Positions 49,066 through 55,409 of a stretch of DNA of 55,409 bases are shown one piece after another; positions within the stretch are counted from its first letter, which is position 1; each line of letters starts with the position of its first letter. The translations under genes and the position numbers were made by a program. Under the pieces are notes generated by a model, which ran no database searches, was not told where the DNA came from, and saw only the letters and a program-made list of their open reading frames with translations. Source of the stretch: JADDRA01 sp038233555 (GTDB lineage: Bacteria > Actinomycetota > Acidimicrobiia > Acidimicrobiales > CADCSY01); contig JBBSLT010000001.1 of assembly GCA_038233555.1 (NCBI GenBank), forward strand, positions 1 to 55,409, read 5' to 3'.

Positions 49066-50498
49066 GAGCGGACCCTGGCCTGGTCGAGCGCCCGGCGCAG
49101 GGCGAGCCCATCGGTAGCGATGACCTCGACCGCTCGGGGCAGCTCCGCTGGGGTCGTGCCGTCGAGGAAGCGGCCCTCGGAGAGGCACACGTCGGGAAGC
49201 AGGTACTGGTGTCCCTCGGGCTCCTCAGCCAACACCCGGGCCAGGTCGTCGCCCACCAACAGGCCGGTGACGCCGATGTTGCCTCCGAAGAACCGGTTCT
49301 CCACCGGAATGACCCGGAGGTCGTCGCGCCCAAGCGCACCCACCAGCGGCTCGAGCACCCGGGCCCCGTAGGTGCCGGTGAGGATGGCGACGGGCCGAGC
49401 AGCGTGGCGGGGGCGGGCGCGGGGCGACAGCGTGACCGGCCTGGGCCTGGGCGTGGGCGTGGCGGGCATGGCCATCGCCATGACGGGGGACTGCTCCAGG
49501 CGGGGAGCCCGGTAGCCCTCGGCGGGGGCGCCGTCGACCCACGCAAAGAAGCCCGGTCGAGTGCCGGTGGCCTCGTCTCGAAGTCCGAGAAACTCCGACT
49601 CGAAGGTGCGGGCCATCCCCACACCGTCCTCGTGCATGGCGAAGCCTTCGTAGGCCTCAGCGGGTGGGAATCCCCGCCCGGCGAGCAGGTAGTACTCATC
49701 GGCGGCGAAGGTCAGGCGCCGGCCCAGCAGCCGAAGGTACAGCTCCTGCCAGACCTCCACCGCATCCACCACCGCCTCGGCCTCGGCCGAGGTATGGGGA
49801 CGCAATGAGGACTCGTCGGACCACCGGCTCACCCCGAGGGGCACCACGCACAGCGAAGCCAGCTCCGGGTACTCGTCGAGCACGCCGGCGAGGGTGTCCT
49901 CCAGCACCTCTCCATCGTTCACCCCCGGGCACACCACCACCTGGCCATGCACGGTGACGCCGTGGTCGAGCAGAGCCCGCAGCCAGCGCAGACTGGTAGC
50001 GCCGCGGCGGTTGCGCAGCATCCGGGAGCGCACCTCGGGGTCGGTGGCGTGGATGCTGACGTTGAGCGGGCTCAACCCCTCGGCGACCACCCGCTCCAGG
50101 TCGGCTTCAGTGAAGCGGGTGAGGGTGGTGAAGTTCCCGTAGAGGAAGCTGAGACGGTAGTCGTCGTCCTTTTGGTAGAGGCTGGGTCGTAGACCGGGGG
50201 GAAGCTGGTGGATGAAGCAGAACTCGCAGTGGTTGTCGCAGGTGCGCACCTGGTCGAACAGCGCCGAGTGGACCTCGGCGCCCAACGCCGCTCCGGCCGC
50301 CTTGGCCACGGTGATGCTTCGGTCGAGCCCACCCCGACGCACCTCAAGCTCCAAGTCGGCCTCGTCAGCCAGGAGCTGCCATTCGATGACATCACGAGGG
50401 ACCCGGCCGGCCAGGGCAACGATCTCGTCGCCGGGATGAAGCCCGGCCCGCTCGGCCGGCGACCCAGGCGCGACGGCAACGATGCGAGGCGGGGTCAC
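49062..50498 (-). CDS. DUF512 radical SAM protein with PDZ domain
   Basis: A 478-residue protein. A PDZ-like domain (PRIVAVAPGSPAERAGLHPGDEIVALAG) precedes a radical SAM core with Cys87, Cys91 and Cys94 (CDNHCEFC) and the DUF512 domain to the end. The function is unknown; the family is often encoded next to der, and here it overlaps der by 4 nt. A low-complexity insert MAMAMPATPTPRPRP (about residue 345) interrupts the C-terminal half. GTG 50498 has TATCCT 6 nt upstream. Confidence 0.88.
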   Translation of the reverse strand: MTPPRIVAVAPGSPAERAGLHPGDEIVALAGRVPRDVIEWQLLADEADLELEVRRGGLDRSITVAKAAGAALGAEVHSALFDQVRTCDNHCEFCFIHQLPPGLRPSLYQKDDDYRLSFLYGNFTTLTRFTEADLERVVAEGLSPLNVSIHATDPEVRSRMLRNRRGATSLRWLRALLDHGVTVHGQVVVCPGVNDGEVLEDTLAGVLDEYPELASLCVVPLGVSRWSDESSLRPHTSAEAEAVVDAVEVWQELYLRLLGRRLTFAADEYYLLAGRGFPPAEAYEGFAMHEDGVGMARTFESEFLGLRDEATGTRPGFFAWVDGAPAEGYRAPRLEQSPVMAMAMPATPTPRPRPVTLSPRARPRHAARPVAILTGTYGARVLEPLVGALGRDDLRVIPVENRFFGGNIGVTGLLVGDDLARVLAEEPEGHQYLLPDVCLSEGRFLDGTTPAELPRAVEVIATDGLALRRALDQARVRS

Positions 50499-50504
50499 CG
50501 GTCA

Positions 50505-50510
50505 AGGATA
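50505..50510 (-). promoter_or_regulatory. -10 element (TATCCT) of the DUF512-der operon
   Basis: TATCCT on the minus strand ends 6 nt before GTG 50498. Confidence 0.5.
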
Positions 50511-50527
50511 TGACCTGCACGCCGTCC

Positions 50528-51343
50528 TCAGGCGGTGTCCCACCACAACGTCACCACCCGACCGAGTTGCGCCCGGCCGTGTCGACGTAGGAGCGACTCG
50601 ATCTCAGCGTCCCGCTCGGGGCCTAGGCAGAGCTGGCGGCGCACGAAGGGAACGACGTCGGCCAGCTCCTCTTCGGCGTCGTCGCCCTCGGCCACCGGCC
50701 GCTCGAAGGCCTCGACCCCCACGGCCAGTCCCATCTCCTCGAGCACGGCCACGGCGTCGTCGGCGGTGGGCGAAGTGGGTCGCACCACCCCGTGGAGCTC
50801 GAGCCACAACGGGTTCGAGCTCGTCAGGGGGTGAAGGGCGGTGAGCTCCAGCACCACCCGGCGGCGGGCGGAGGCGGTCAGAGCGGTCACGAACGGAACC
50901 AGATCAGCCACGTTGTAGGCCACGTGGTGGCAGACCACCACGTCGGCCGGCTCGACCTCGGCGGCGACGTCGGGCCAGCCCCCTTGGACCTGCGCATGGG
51001 TCACGGACCGCTCCTCGGCGGCGGCGGCGAAGGTGTCGAGCATGGCCGCACTCTGGTCGACACCCACCAGGAGCGCCGCCGGAGGTGACAACGGCAGGCT
51101 GGCCGCGCCCCCGCCGACGCCCACGTCGAGCACCACGCCGCCCTCGGCCAGCACCTCCAGCGCCCGACGCCGGGACGGGCTCGCCACTGGATCGGCCAGG
51201 GCCCGGGCCGCCATGCGGGCGAAGCGCTCCGGAGGGAACGACCACGGGGAGGCGGGGGCGGCGGCGAGGATCTCGTCGGGAATGGCCCATGCCCCGAGCG
51301 CCTGCGTCCATCGCTGGGCCGCCGGGCTATTCGCCGTCACCAT
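50528..51343 (-). CDS. Class I SAM-dependent methyltransferase
   Basis: A 271-residue methyltransferase: motif I VVLDVGVGGGAASLPL (about 70-85), motif II region LVGVDQSAAMLD, and VVVCHHVAYNVADL. The substrate is unknown. ATG 51343 has TACGGT 6 nt upstream and is 18 bp from the divergent ispH start; the frame extends much further upstream, but only inside ispH. Confidence 0.85.
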   Translation of the reverse strand: MVTANSPAAQRWTQALGAWAIPDEILAAAPASPWSFPPERFARMAARALADPVASPSRRRALEVLAEGGVVLDVGVGGGAASLPLSPPAALLVGVDQSAAMLDTFAAAAEERSVTHAQVQGGWPDVAAEVEPADVVVCHHVAYNVADLVPFVTALTASARRRVVLELTALHPLTSSNPLWLELHGVVRPTSPTADDAVAVLEEMGLAVGVEAFERPVAEGDDAEEELADVVPFVRRQLCLGPERDAEIESLLRRHGRAQLGRVVTLWWDTA

Positions 51344-51348
51344 GGCGA

Positions 51349-51355
51349 TACCGTA
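51349..51355. promoter_or_regulatory. Bidirectional -10 element (TACCGTA) for ispH and methyltransferase
   Basis: On the plus strand TACCGT (51349-51354) ends 7 nt before the ispH ATG; on the minus strand TACGGT (51350-51355) ends 6 nt before the methyltransferase ATG. The two -10 elements share five base pairs, so transcription in the two directions must be mutually exclusive. The whole intergenic gap is 18 bp. Confidence 0.65.
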
Positions 51356-51361
51356 GGTCTC

Positions 51362-52402
51362 ATGCACGTGGAGCGGGTGTTGTTGGCTGCTCCCCGGGGC
51401 TTTTGCGCCGGGGTGGAGATGGCCATCAAGGCCCTGGCCTGGATGGTGCAGGCCTTCGAGCCGCCCGTCTACTGCTACCACGAGATCGTCCACAACCGCT
51501 TGGTGGTGGAGCGCTTCCGCGACCTCGGCGTGGTCTTCATCGACGACATCGCCGAGGTCCCGCCCGGTGCGCCGGTCATGCTGTCGGCGCACGGTTCGTC
51601 CCCCGAAGTCGTCCGGGCGGCGGAAGGCCATGGGGGTTACGTGGTCAACGCCGTGTGCCCGCTGGTCACCAAGGTCCATCACGAGGTCAAGGTGCGCACC
51701 GGCAAGGGCTACACCGTCGTCTACGTGGGCCACGAGGGCCACGACGAGGCGGTGGGGACCATGGCGGTGGCCCCCGAGTCGATCCATCTGGTGGAGAACG
51801 AAGCGGACGTCGCCGCCCTGCCCGACATCGGCCAGCCCGTCGCCCTGCTGGCCCAGACCACGCTCAGCCACCACGACTGGGCCGGGGTGCTCGACGCCAC
51901 CCAGCAGCGCTTTCCTGAGCTGTGGATGCCGGGACGCAGCGACTTGTGCTTCGCCACCACCAACCGCCAGTCGGCCCTGGTGGAGATCGCCGGGCGCTGC
52001 GATGCGGTGGTGGTGATCGGCTCGGCCAACTCGTCGAACACGGTGGCGCTGGAGAAGGTGGCGAAGGCTGCCGGCTGTTCCCGGGTGTTACGGATCAACG
52101 GGTCCGAAGAGCTGCCCGACGATCTCGCCGGCACCATCGGGGTGACCGCCGGTGCCTCGGCCCCCGAAGAGCTGGTGCGGGCCGTGATCGCCCGCCTCGA
52201 CCCCAGCGAGGGTGTCGAAGAAGTCGCCTACACCGCCGAGGCCGAGTACTTCCCCCCGCCCCGAGAGGTACGAGAGCTGCTAGCCGCCATCACCGCCGTC
52301 GCCTCCTTCGCCCTGGCCGCCCCCGCCGGCCCGGTCGCCCCCGCCGACCGCGACCTGGCCGCCAGCCAGGTCCTGGCCGGCCTCGCCTCCGCCGGCGGGT
52401 AG
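51362..52402 (+). CDS. ispH: 4-hydroxy-3-methylbut-2-enyl diphosphate reductase
   Basis: IspH performs the last step of the MEP pathway, making IPP and DMAPP with a [4Fe-4S] cluster. Cluster ligands are Cys15 (APRGFCAGVEMAI), a Cys in VNAVCPLVTKVH and one in DLCFATTNRQ; the active-site motif GHEGHDEAVGT and SANSSNT are also present. The length, 346 residues, is normal with a longer Ala-rich tail. TACCGT is 7 nt before the ATG. Confidence 0.96.
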   Translation: MHVERVLLAAPRGFCAGVEMAIKALAWMVQAFEPPVYCYHEIVHNRLVVERFRDLGVVFIDDIAEVPPGAPVMLSAHGSSPEVVRAAEGHGGYVVNAVCPLVTKVHHEVKVRTGKGYTVVYVGHEGHDEAVGTMAVAPESIHLVENEADVAALPDIGQPVALLAQTTLSHHDWAGVLDATQQRFPELWMPGRSDLCFATTNRQSALVEIAGRCDAVVVIGSANSSNTVALEKVAKAAGCSRVLRINGSEELPDDLAGTIGVTAGASAPEELVRAVIARLDPSEGVEEVAYTAEAEYFPPPREVRELLAAITAVASFALAAPAGPVAPADRDLAASQVLAGLASAGG

Positions 52403-52419
52403 CCAGCCAGGCGTTGGTG

Positions 52420-52830
52420 TCAGGGTTCGCCGAGCAGGCGCAGATCGACCCCGATCAGTTCATAGACAGGAGCCGCCCGAGTATCCGCCGTGACGAGGAC
52501 GGCGCCGGCCAGCCTGACGGTCAGCGCAACGATGGCGTCATAGACCGACCCACCAGTGCGACCGTTCAAGGCCAGGCGGTGCACGAGGGCTCGCTGCTCG
52601 GACGCCGCCGGGGGTTCCAGGATGCCCGAAAAGCGGTCGTCTAACCATGCATCCACCAGATTCGGAGCAGCCCGGTGTGGCGGCGGGAAGCTGGTGAGCA
52701 CGGAGTAGGTCTCAAGGAGGGCGTGTGCCGGGAGCGCGGCGCCTTCGTCGAGAATGGCGCGTGCCTCGTCGTTTCGTCGGTGCCAATCGCCAAAGGCTGC
52801 AACCGCCACCGAGGTGTCGACGGCGTTCAC
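52420..52830 (-). CDS. vapC: PIN-domain toxin (VapC family)
   Basis: A 136-residue PIN protein: AVDTSVAVAAFGDWH at the start with Asp5, the Glu in HALLETYSVLTSFP and GGSVYDAIVALTVR near the end. GTG overlaps the stop of the AbrB-type antitoxin by 4 nt. This subtype, paired with an AbrB-like antitoxin, differs from the other four pairs here. Confidence 0.9.
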   Translation of the reverse strand: MNAVDTSVAVAAFGDWHRRNDEARAILDEGAALPAHALLETYSVLTSFPPPHRAAPNLVDAWLDDRFSGILEPPAASEQRALVHRLALNGRTGGSVYDAIVALTVRLAGAVLVTADTRAAPVYELIGVDLRLLGEP

Positions 52831-53072
52831 CGCCGGAGCGATTCAGTGGCGGCCCGTACATCGTCGGCGTCGATCGGAGGAAGCGGCTCCTCGGTCGTGG
52901 CCACGAGGCCACCTCCTCGCCGAACCAGATGCATCGGCGAGGCTGCCGGTTCAAGCTCCAACCTTCCGTCGCGGATTCGAACATTTAGCGCTGTGCCACC
53001 CTCCAGGCCCAGCTCGTCACGCATCGCCTTGGGCACAACCACTCGACCCGCGCTGTCGATGGAGATTCTCAT
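52827..53072 (-). CDS. vapB: Antitoxin, AbrB/MazE (SpoVT) type
   Basis: An 81-residue antitoxin with the swapped-hairpin AbrB DNA-binding fold (RISIDSAGRVVVPKAMRDELGLEGGTALNVRIRDGRLELEP) and a C-terminal toxin-binding tail. ATG 53072 lies inside a 20-bp palindrome, which is probably its own operator; TAGATT is 6 nt upstream. Confidence 0.9.
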   Translation of the reverse strand: MRISIDSAGRVVVPKAMRDELGLEGGTALNVRIRDGRLELEPAASPMHLVRRGGGLVATTEEPLPPIDADDVRAATESLRR

Positions 53073-53089
53073 GGTACAAATCTACCATG
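53070..53089. promoter_or_regulatory. Operator palindrome over promoter and start of the AbrB-type antitoxin
   Basis: CATGGTACAAATCTACCATG has 7-bp arms (CATGGTA, TACCATG) around a 6-nt centre. It covers the start codon and, on the minus strand, TAGATT ending 6 nt before the ATG. Antitoxin binding would block transcription and probably translation start. Confidence 0.7.
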
Positions 53090-53131
53090 TCCGGCGGGCA
53101 GCCCCGGAGGTCGCTGCGCAGGCCCGATACA

Positions 53132-53917
53132 TCATGCGCCCACTTGGGTACGGCCGGTCGACACTCGACAACCACGCAGAGCCATGATCGAGCGCCGAGC
53201 CTGCGGATCCAGCTTCTCGATCGCAGTGCGCAGCGTTTCCCGCTTCACCTCAGCGATGTTCGCCTCAAGGTAGGTGATCACCTCGTCCGGATGAATCTGA
53301 CCCGCTACCTTGAGAAGCCAACTAACGCTCTTCTGAATGTAGATTCCCGGATCATCGAGAAGCCGTGACGTGTTGCCGAAGATCACCTCTAGCGGGAGCT
53401 CGTAGCGCTCGCCCCTGATCGTCCTTCGAAAAAGCTTCACCAGGGCGACGTTGCTGGCGCGTCTGGCCCACACGGATGGGGAATCGGACCAATGTCCGAT
53501 CGAGGTGATCAGATGGGGGTGGCCCATGAAGAAGGGATAGACGATCTTCAGACACAAGTCGTCGCATTGGGTCCAGTTGGAGACGAAGTGCTCGAGCCAA
53601 TGAAGGAAGCGATCGAGGAGATCATCATCGAAGTGGCGCTCGACGAGCTTGCCGATCAACGCGAAAGCCAAGATGACCTCCTCGTGATGGTGGGCCTCCT
53701 CCAAGAGCCGCTCGGCTGCCTCGAGGCGAGCCGACACGGTCAGTTCAGGGTAAGCGCGGACATGGCTGTCGGCGAGGGCCCTGACCGCGTTGTTTCCCAC
53801 ACCGAGAGCGCAGATCCCGCCAGGGAAGTAGCGCTGGATCGACCTTGCCGACTCCGGGCACGTTGCGGCCGCAAGAGAGCAGCGCAGCTCCTCCAAGGTG
53901 GCCTCGACTTGTGTCAT
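53132..53917 (-). CDS. DNA alkylation repair enzyme-like protein (AlkD/HEAT repeat)
   Basis: A 261-residue helical protein resembling AlkD-type glycosylases, which remove alkylated bases by HEAT-like repeats: RSIQRYFPGGICALGVGNNAVRALA, LLEEAHHHEEVILAFALIGKLVERHF, and VFSNWTQCDDLCLKIVYPFFMGH-like segments, then DDPGIYIQKSVSWLLKVAG and IHPDEVITYLEANI. Third-position GC is visibly lower than in the neighbours, which may mean recent acquisition. No -10 hexamer stands at the usual distance from the ATG 53917. Confidence 0.85.
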   Translation of the reverse strand: MTQVEATLEELRCSLAAATCPESARSIQRYFPGGICALGVGNNAVRALADSHVRAYPELTVSARLEAAERLLEEAHHHEEVILAFALIGKLVERHFDDDLLDRFLHWLEHFVSNWTQCDDLCLKIVYPFFMGHPHLITSIGHWSDSPSVWARRASNVALVKLFRRTIRGERYELPLEVIFGNTSRLLDDPGIYIQKSVSWLLKVAGQIHPDEVITYLEANIAEVKRETLRTAIEKLDPQARRSIMALRGCRVSTGRTQVGA

Positions 53918-53973
53918 CGCGAGATGAGCGTGACGGGGGTAACCCACCGGCCGGGCCGACACTGTTCGCCCAT

Positions 53974-55170
53974 CTATGCCGCGAACATCTCCGGCGGCGG
54001 CCTCGGATGCTGGCCGGGTGGATGGCTGGTGAAGAGCCGCCCGCTGGGGTCGGTGACCACCAGCTCGGCGTCGGCCGTCAGCACCGCCGACCAGCCCGGC
54101 CGGTGCAGGCGCCGGTGGTGCCGACGGCACAGAAGGCAAAGGTTTTCGATCTTGGTGGGGCCGCCGTCCTCCACATGAACCACATGGTGGGCATCCGTCC
54201 ACACCGGCGGCCGGTCGCATCCCGGGAAGCGGCAGTAGCGGTCACGCACCACCAGGGCGTTGAACAGGTTGGCCGACACCACCCGGGTGGATGTGCCGTA
54301 GTCGAGCACCACGGAGCCCGCCATCATCACCCGATGCATGACCGAGTCGCACACCAGGCTGGCCAGCGATGGCCCGTCGAGCACCACACCGTCGACGCAC
54401 TCGCCGCCCCGGCCCGCCTCCAGGTCCTCGGCGGTGACGATGACGTTGACATGGGGGCGGTGACGACTGGAGGTGGGGTGCTCACGACCTTCGAGGAAGG
54501 CCCGGCAGATGTCGACGAGAGCCTCAGCCCGGCGCTCGCTCGGCGTACGAGGGGTCTCAGCCTCGTCGTCGGAACCGGTGGCCAGGCGCAGGGCGGTGGC
54601 GATGATCTCGCCGTCGAGGGCCTCCAAGTCGCCGTCGAGGCGCCAGCGCCCCTCCAACAAGGTGGACAGGTGCAGGCGGGACTTGGGCTCCTCGGCCTCG
54701 CCGTCGTCGAGGGAATCCTCGGCCAGCGCCGCCCAGGCCCGCATGGCGATGACCACGTCGGCGGTGGGCAGCGCCGCCAGGGTGGGGATGAGCTCGGCCT
54801 CGTGGCCGGCGAAGAGCTCGACGGTGCGATCCGACACGTTGGCCACGACGGCTCTGAGCTGGCCGCTCGAGAGGGTGCCGTCCAAAGCGGCGGCGGCAGT
54901 GACGGGCAGGACTCGAAGGCGCCGGGCCAGGCGCAGCGCCCGGGAAGCATCGCCGCCGGCCAGGCCGGCGTGATCCCGTAGCCAGGCGGTCATGGAGGTG
55001 GCGGCATCGAGGTCCCACAGCTCGGCCGCATCGAAGTCGCCGTAGGCCACCACCAACTTGGCCGAGAGCCGGTCGGCGATCCGCTGGGTGGAGGCCAGCT
55101 CGGCGCTGTCGAGGCCCAGCACCAGGCCATCGACCGCCTCTCCGAGCACCTCCACCGATCCCAGCACCAC
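53974..55170 (-). CDS. DUF222 HNH endonuclease (13E12-like)
   Basis: A 398-residue protein with an N-terminal DUF222 helical domain (about 20-270) and a C-terminal HNH nuclease: CRFPGCDRPPVWTDAHHVVHVEDGG, then NLCLLCRRHHRRLHRPGW, with two CxxC-type metal sites. These are the numerous 13E12 repeat family proteins of actinobacteria, often mobile and of uncertain role. GTG 55170 lies 5 nt after TATGCT; the second GTG is 8 nt after it. Confidence 0.92.
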   Translation of the reverse strand: MVLGSVEVLGEAVDGLVLGLDSAELASTQRIADRLSAKLVVAYGDFDAAELWDLDAATSMTAWLRDHAGLAGGDASRALRLARRLRVLPVTAAAALDGTLSSGQLRAVVANVSDRTVELFAGHEAELIPTLAALPTADVVIAMRAWAALAEDSLDDGEAEEPKSRLHLSTLLEGRWRLDGDLEALDGEIIATALRLATGSDDEAETPRTPSERRAEALVDICRAFLEGREHPTSSRHRPHVNVIVTAEDLEAGRGGECVDGVVLDGPSLASLVCDSVMHRVMMAGSVVLDYGTSTRVVSANLFNALVVRDRYCRFPGCDRPPVWTDAHHVVHVEDGGPTKIENLCLLCRRHHRRLHRPGWSAVLTADAELVVTDPSGRLFTSHPPGQHPRPPPEMFAA

Positions 55171-55175
55171 CGATA

Positions 55176-55181
55176 AGCATA
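55176..55181 (-). promoter_or_regulatory. -10 element (TATGCT) of the HNH endonuclease gene
   Basis: TATGCT on the minus strand, 5 nt before GTG 55170, near an ACACGTGT palindrome. Confidence 0.4.
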
Positions 55182-55236
55182 CACGTGTTTGTACAGGAAA
55201 GCAACCGGAAACTTACGAGAAGTCATAGCGGAGGCG

Positions 55237-55409
55237 ATGACGTCCAGGGCTCGTCCCGGCGGCGAAGCGAAGCCGGCGGCAGAGATCAGTCCACCGAGCG
55301 ATGGAAGAAGTCAGATCCATGGCGCAATGGTGGTACTTCCCCCGCCCCCGGGAGATGCGGGAGCCGGTCGGTTGAGGTCGGGGATCAAGCTGGGTAGAAC
55401 CGTCGCTGA
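55237..55409 (+). CDS. Possible partial reading frame running off the window end
   Basis: From ATG 55237 the frame stays open for 57 codons to the window edge. GGAGG lies only 2 nt before the ATG. Third-position GC is clearly lower than in real genes here, the translation is rich in Gly, Pro and Arg, and no family is recognised. It could be the start of a foreign gene, a mobile-element leader, or non-coding RNA. The stretch 55182-55236 shows only the weak inverted repeat GTCAT...ATGAC. Confidence 0.2.
   Translation, partial: MTSRARPGGEAKPAAEISPPSDGRSQIHGAMVVLPPPPGDAGAGRLRSGIKLGRTVA

Noticed and set aside
55210..55409. Window end as 5S rRNA or group II intron
   Set aside because: A short stretch (CATAGCGGAGG) recalls 5S rRNA, but the rest does not follow; no intron boundary or domain V/VI motif could be identified.

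Overview
The window is high-GC DNA (third codon positions almost all G or C) with many GTG starts and dense 4-nt gene overlaps. The gene content is actinobacterial: a complete pupylation/proteasome locus (mpa, dop, pup, prcB, prcA, pafA), a fused FO synthase (fbiC) for coenzyme F420, OpcA with glucose-6-phosphate dehydrogenase, a MarP-like protease and a DUF222-HNH endonuclease. A deep-branching actinobacterium, probably class Acidimicrobiia, is my best inference; no rRNA or tRNA gene was seen to fix it.

Layout. 0.03-5.6 kb: a minimal nucleotidyltransferase, the apt-rel purine/stringent-response pair, a cyclophilin, a sigma-70 factor and tiny membrane proteins. 5.8-18.4 kb: the pupylation cluster on the minus strand, interrupted by a DUF2007-like gene and a ferredoxin on the plus strand, followed upstream by the MarP-like protease, TrmI, three small proteins, a LON-domain protein and a VapBC pair. 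18.4-23.4 kb: DacB-type carboxypeptidase, RecQ with an extra C-terminal Tudor-like domain, TetR and FIST proteins. 23.5-32.6 kb: the pentose phosphate cluster (transketolase, transaldolase, zwf, opcA), then fbiC and a LOG-family protein. 32.6-39.2 kb: an accessory stretch with three toxin-antitoxin pairs, an ABC exporter, a HAD phosphatase, and a Cys-rich protein coupled to a serine hydrolase. 39.3-52.4 kb: lipoprotein glycosidase-like protein, alpha-glucosidase, RNase D, rhodanese, MobA, flavin reductase, an AAA ATPase, a PP2C phosphatase, Der with a DUF512 radical SAM protein, a methyltransferase and IspH. 52.4-55.4 kb: a fifth PIN toxin-antitoxin pair, an AlkD-like repair protein and an HNH endonuclease.

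Regulation and DNA structure. At the head of more than twenty transcription units a TANNNT hexamer lies 5-8 nt upstream of the start codon, the pattern of leaderless transcription; this helped choose starts. Two divergent gene pairs share overlapping -10 hexamers pointing both ways. Three toxin-antitoxin pairs have palindromes on the promoter or antitoxin start, as expected for autoregulation. Other structure includes a 28/30-identical hairpin at two convergent junctions, three hairpins in a row at 5.7-5.8 kb, and a perfect 19-bp-stem palindrome embedded in frame in fbiC that shares its outer 12 bases with an intergenic palindrome at 39.2 kb.

No CRISPR array, insertion sequence, prophage, rRNA or tRNA was recognised. 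I found no clearly new multi-gene system; the best leads are the fbiC palindrome family, the bidirectional leaderless promoters, and the Cys-rich/serine hydrolase pair.
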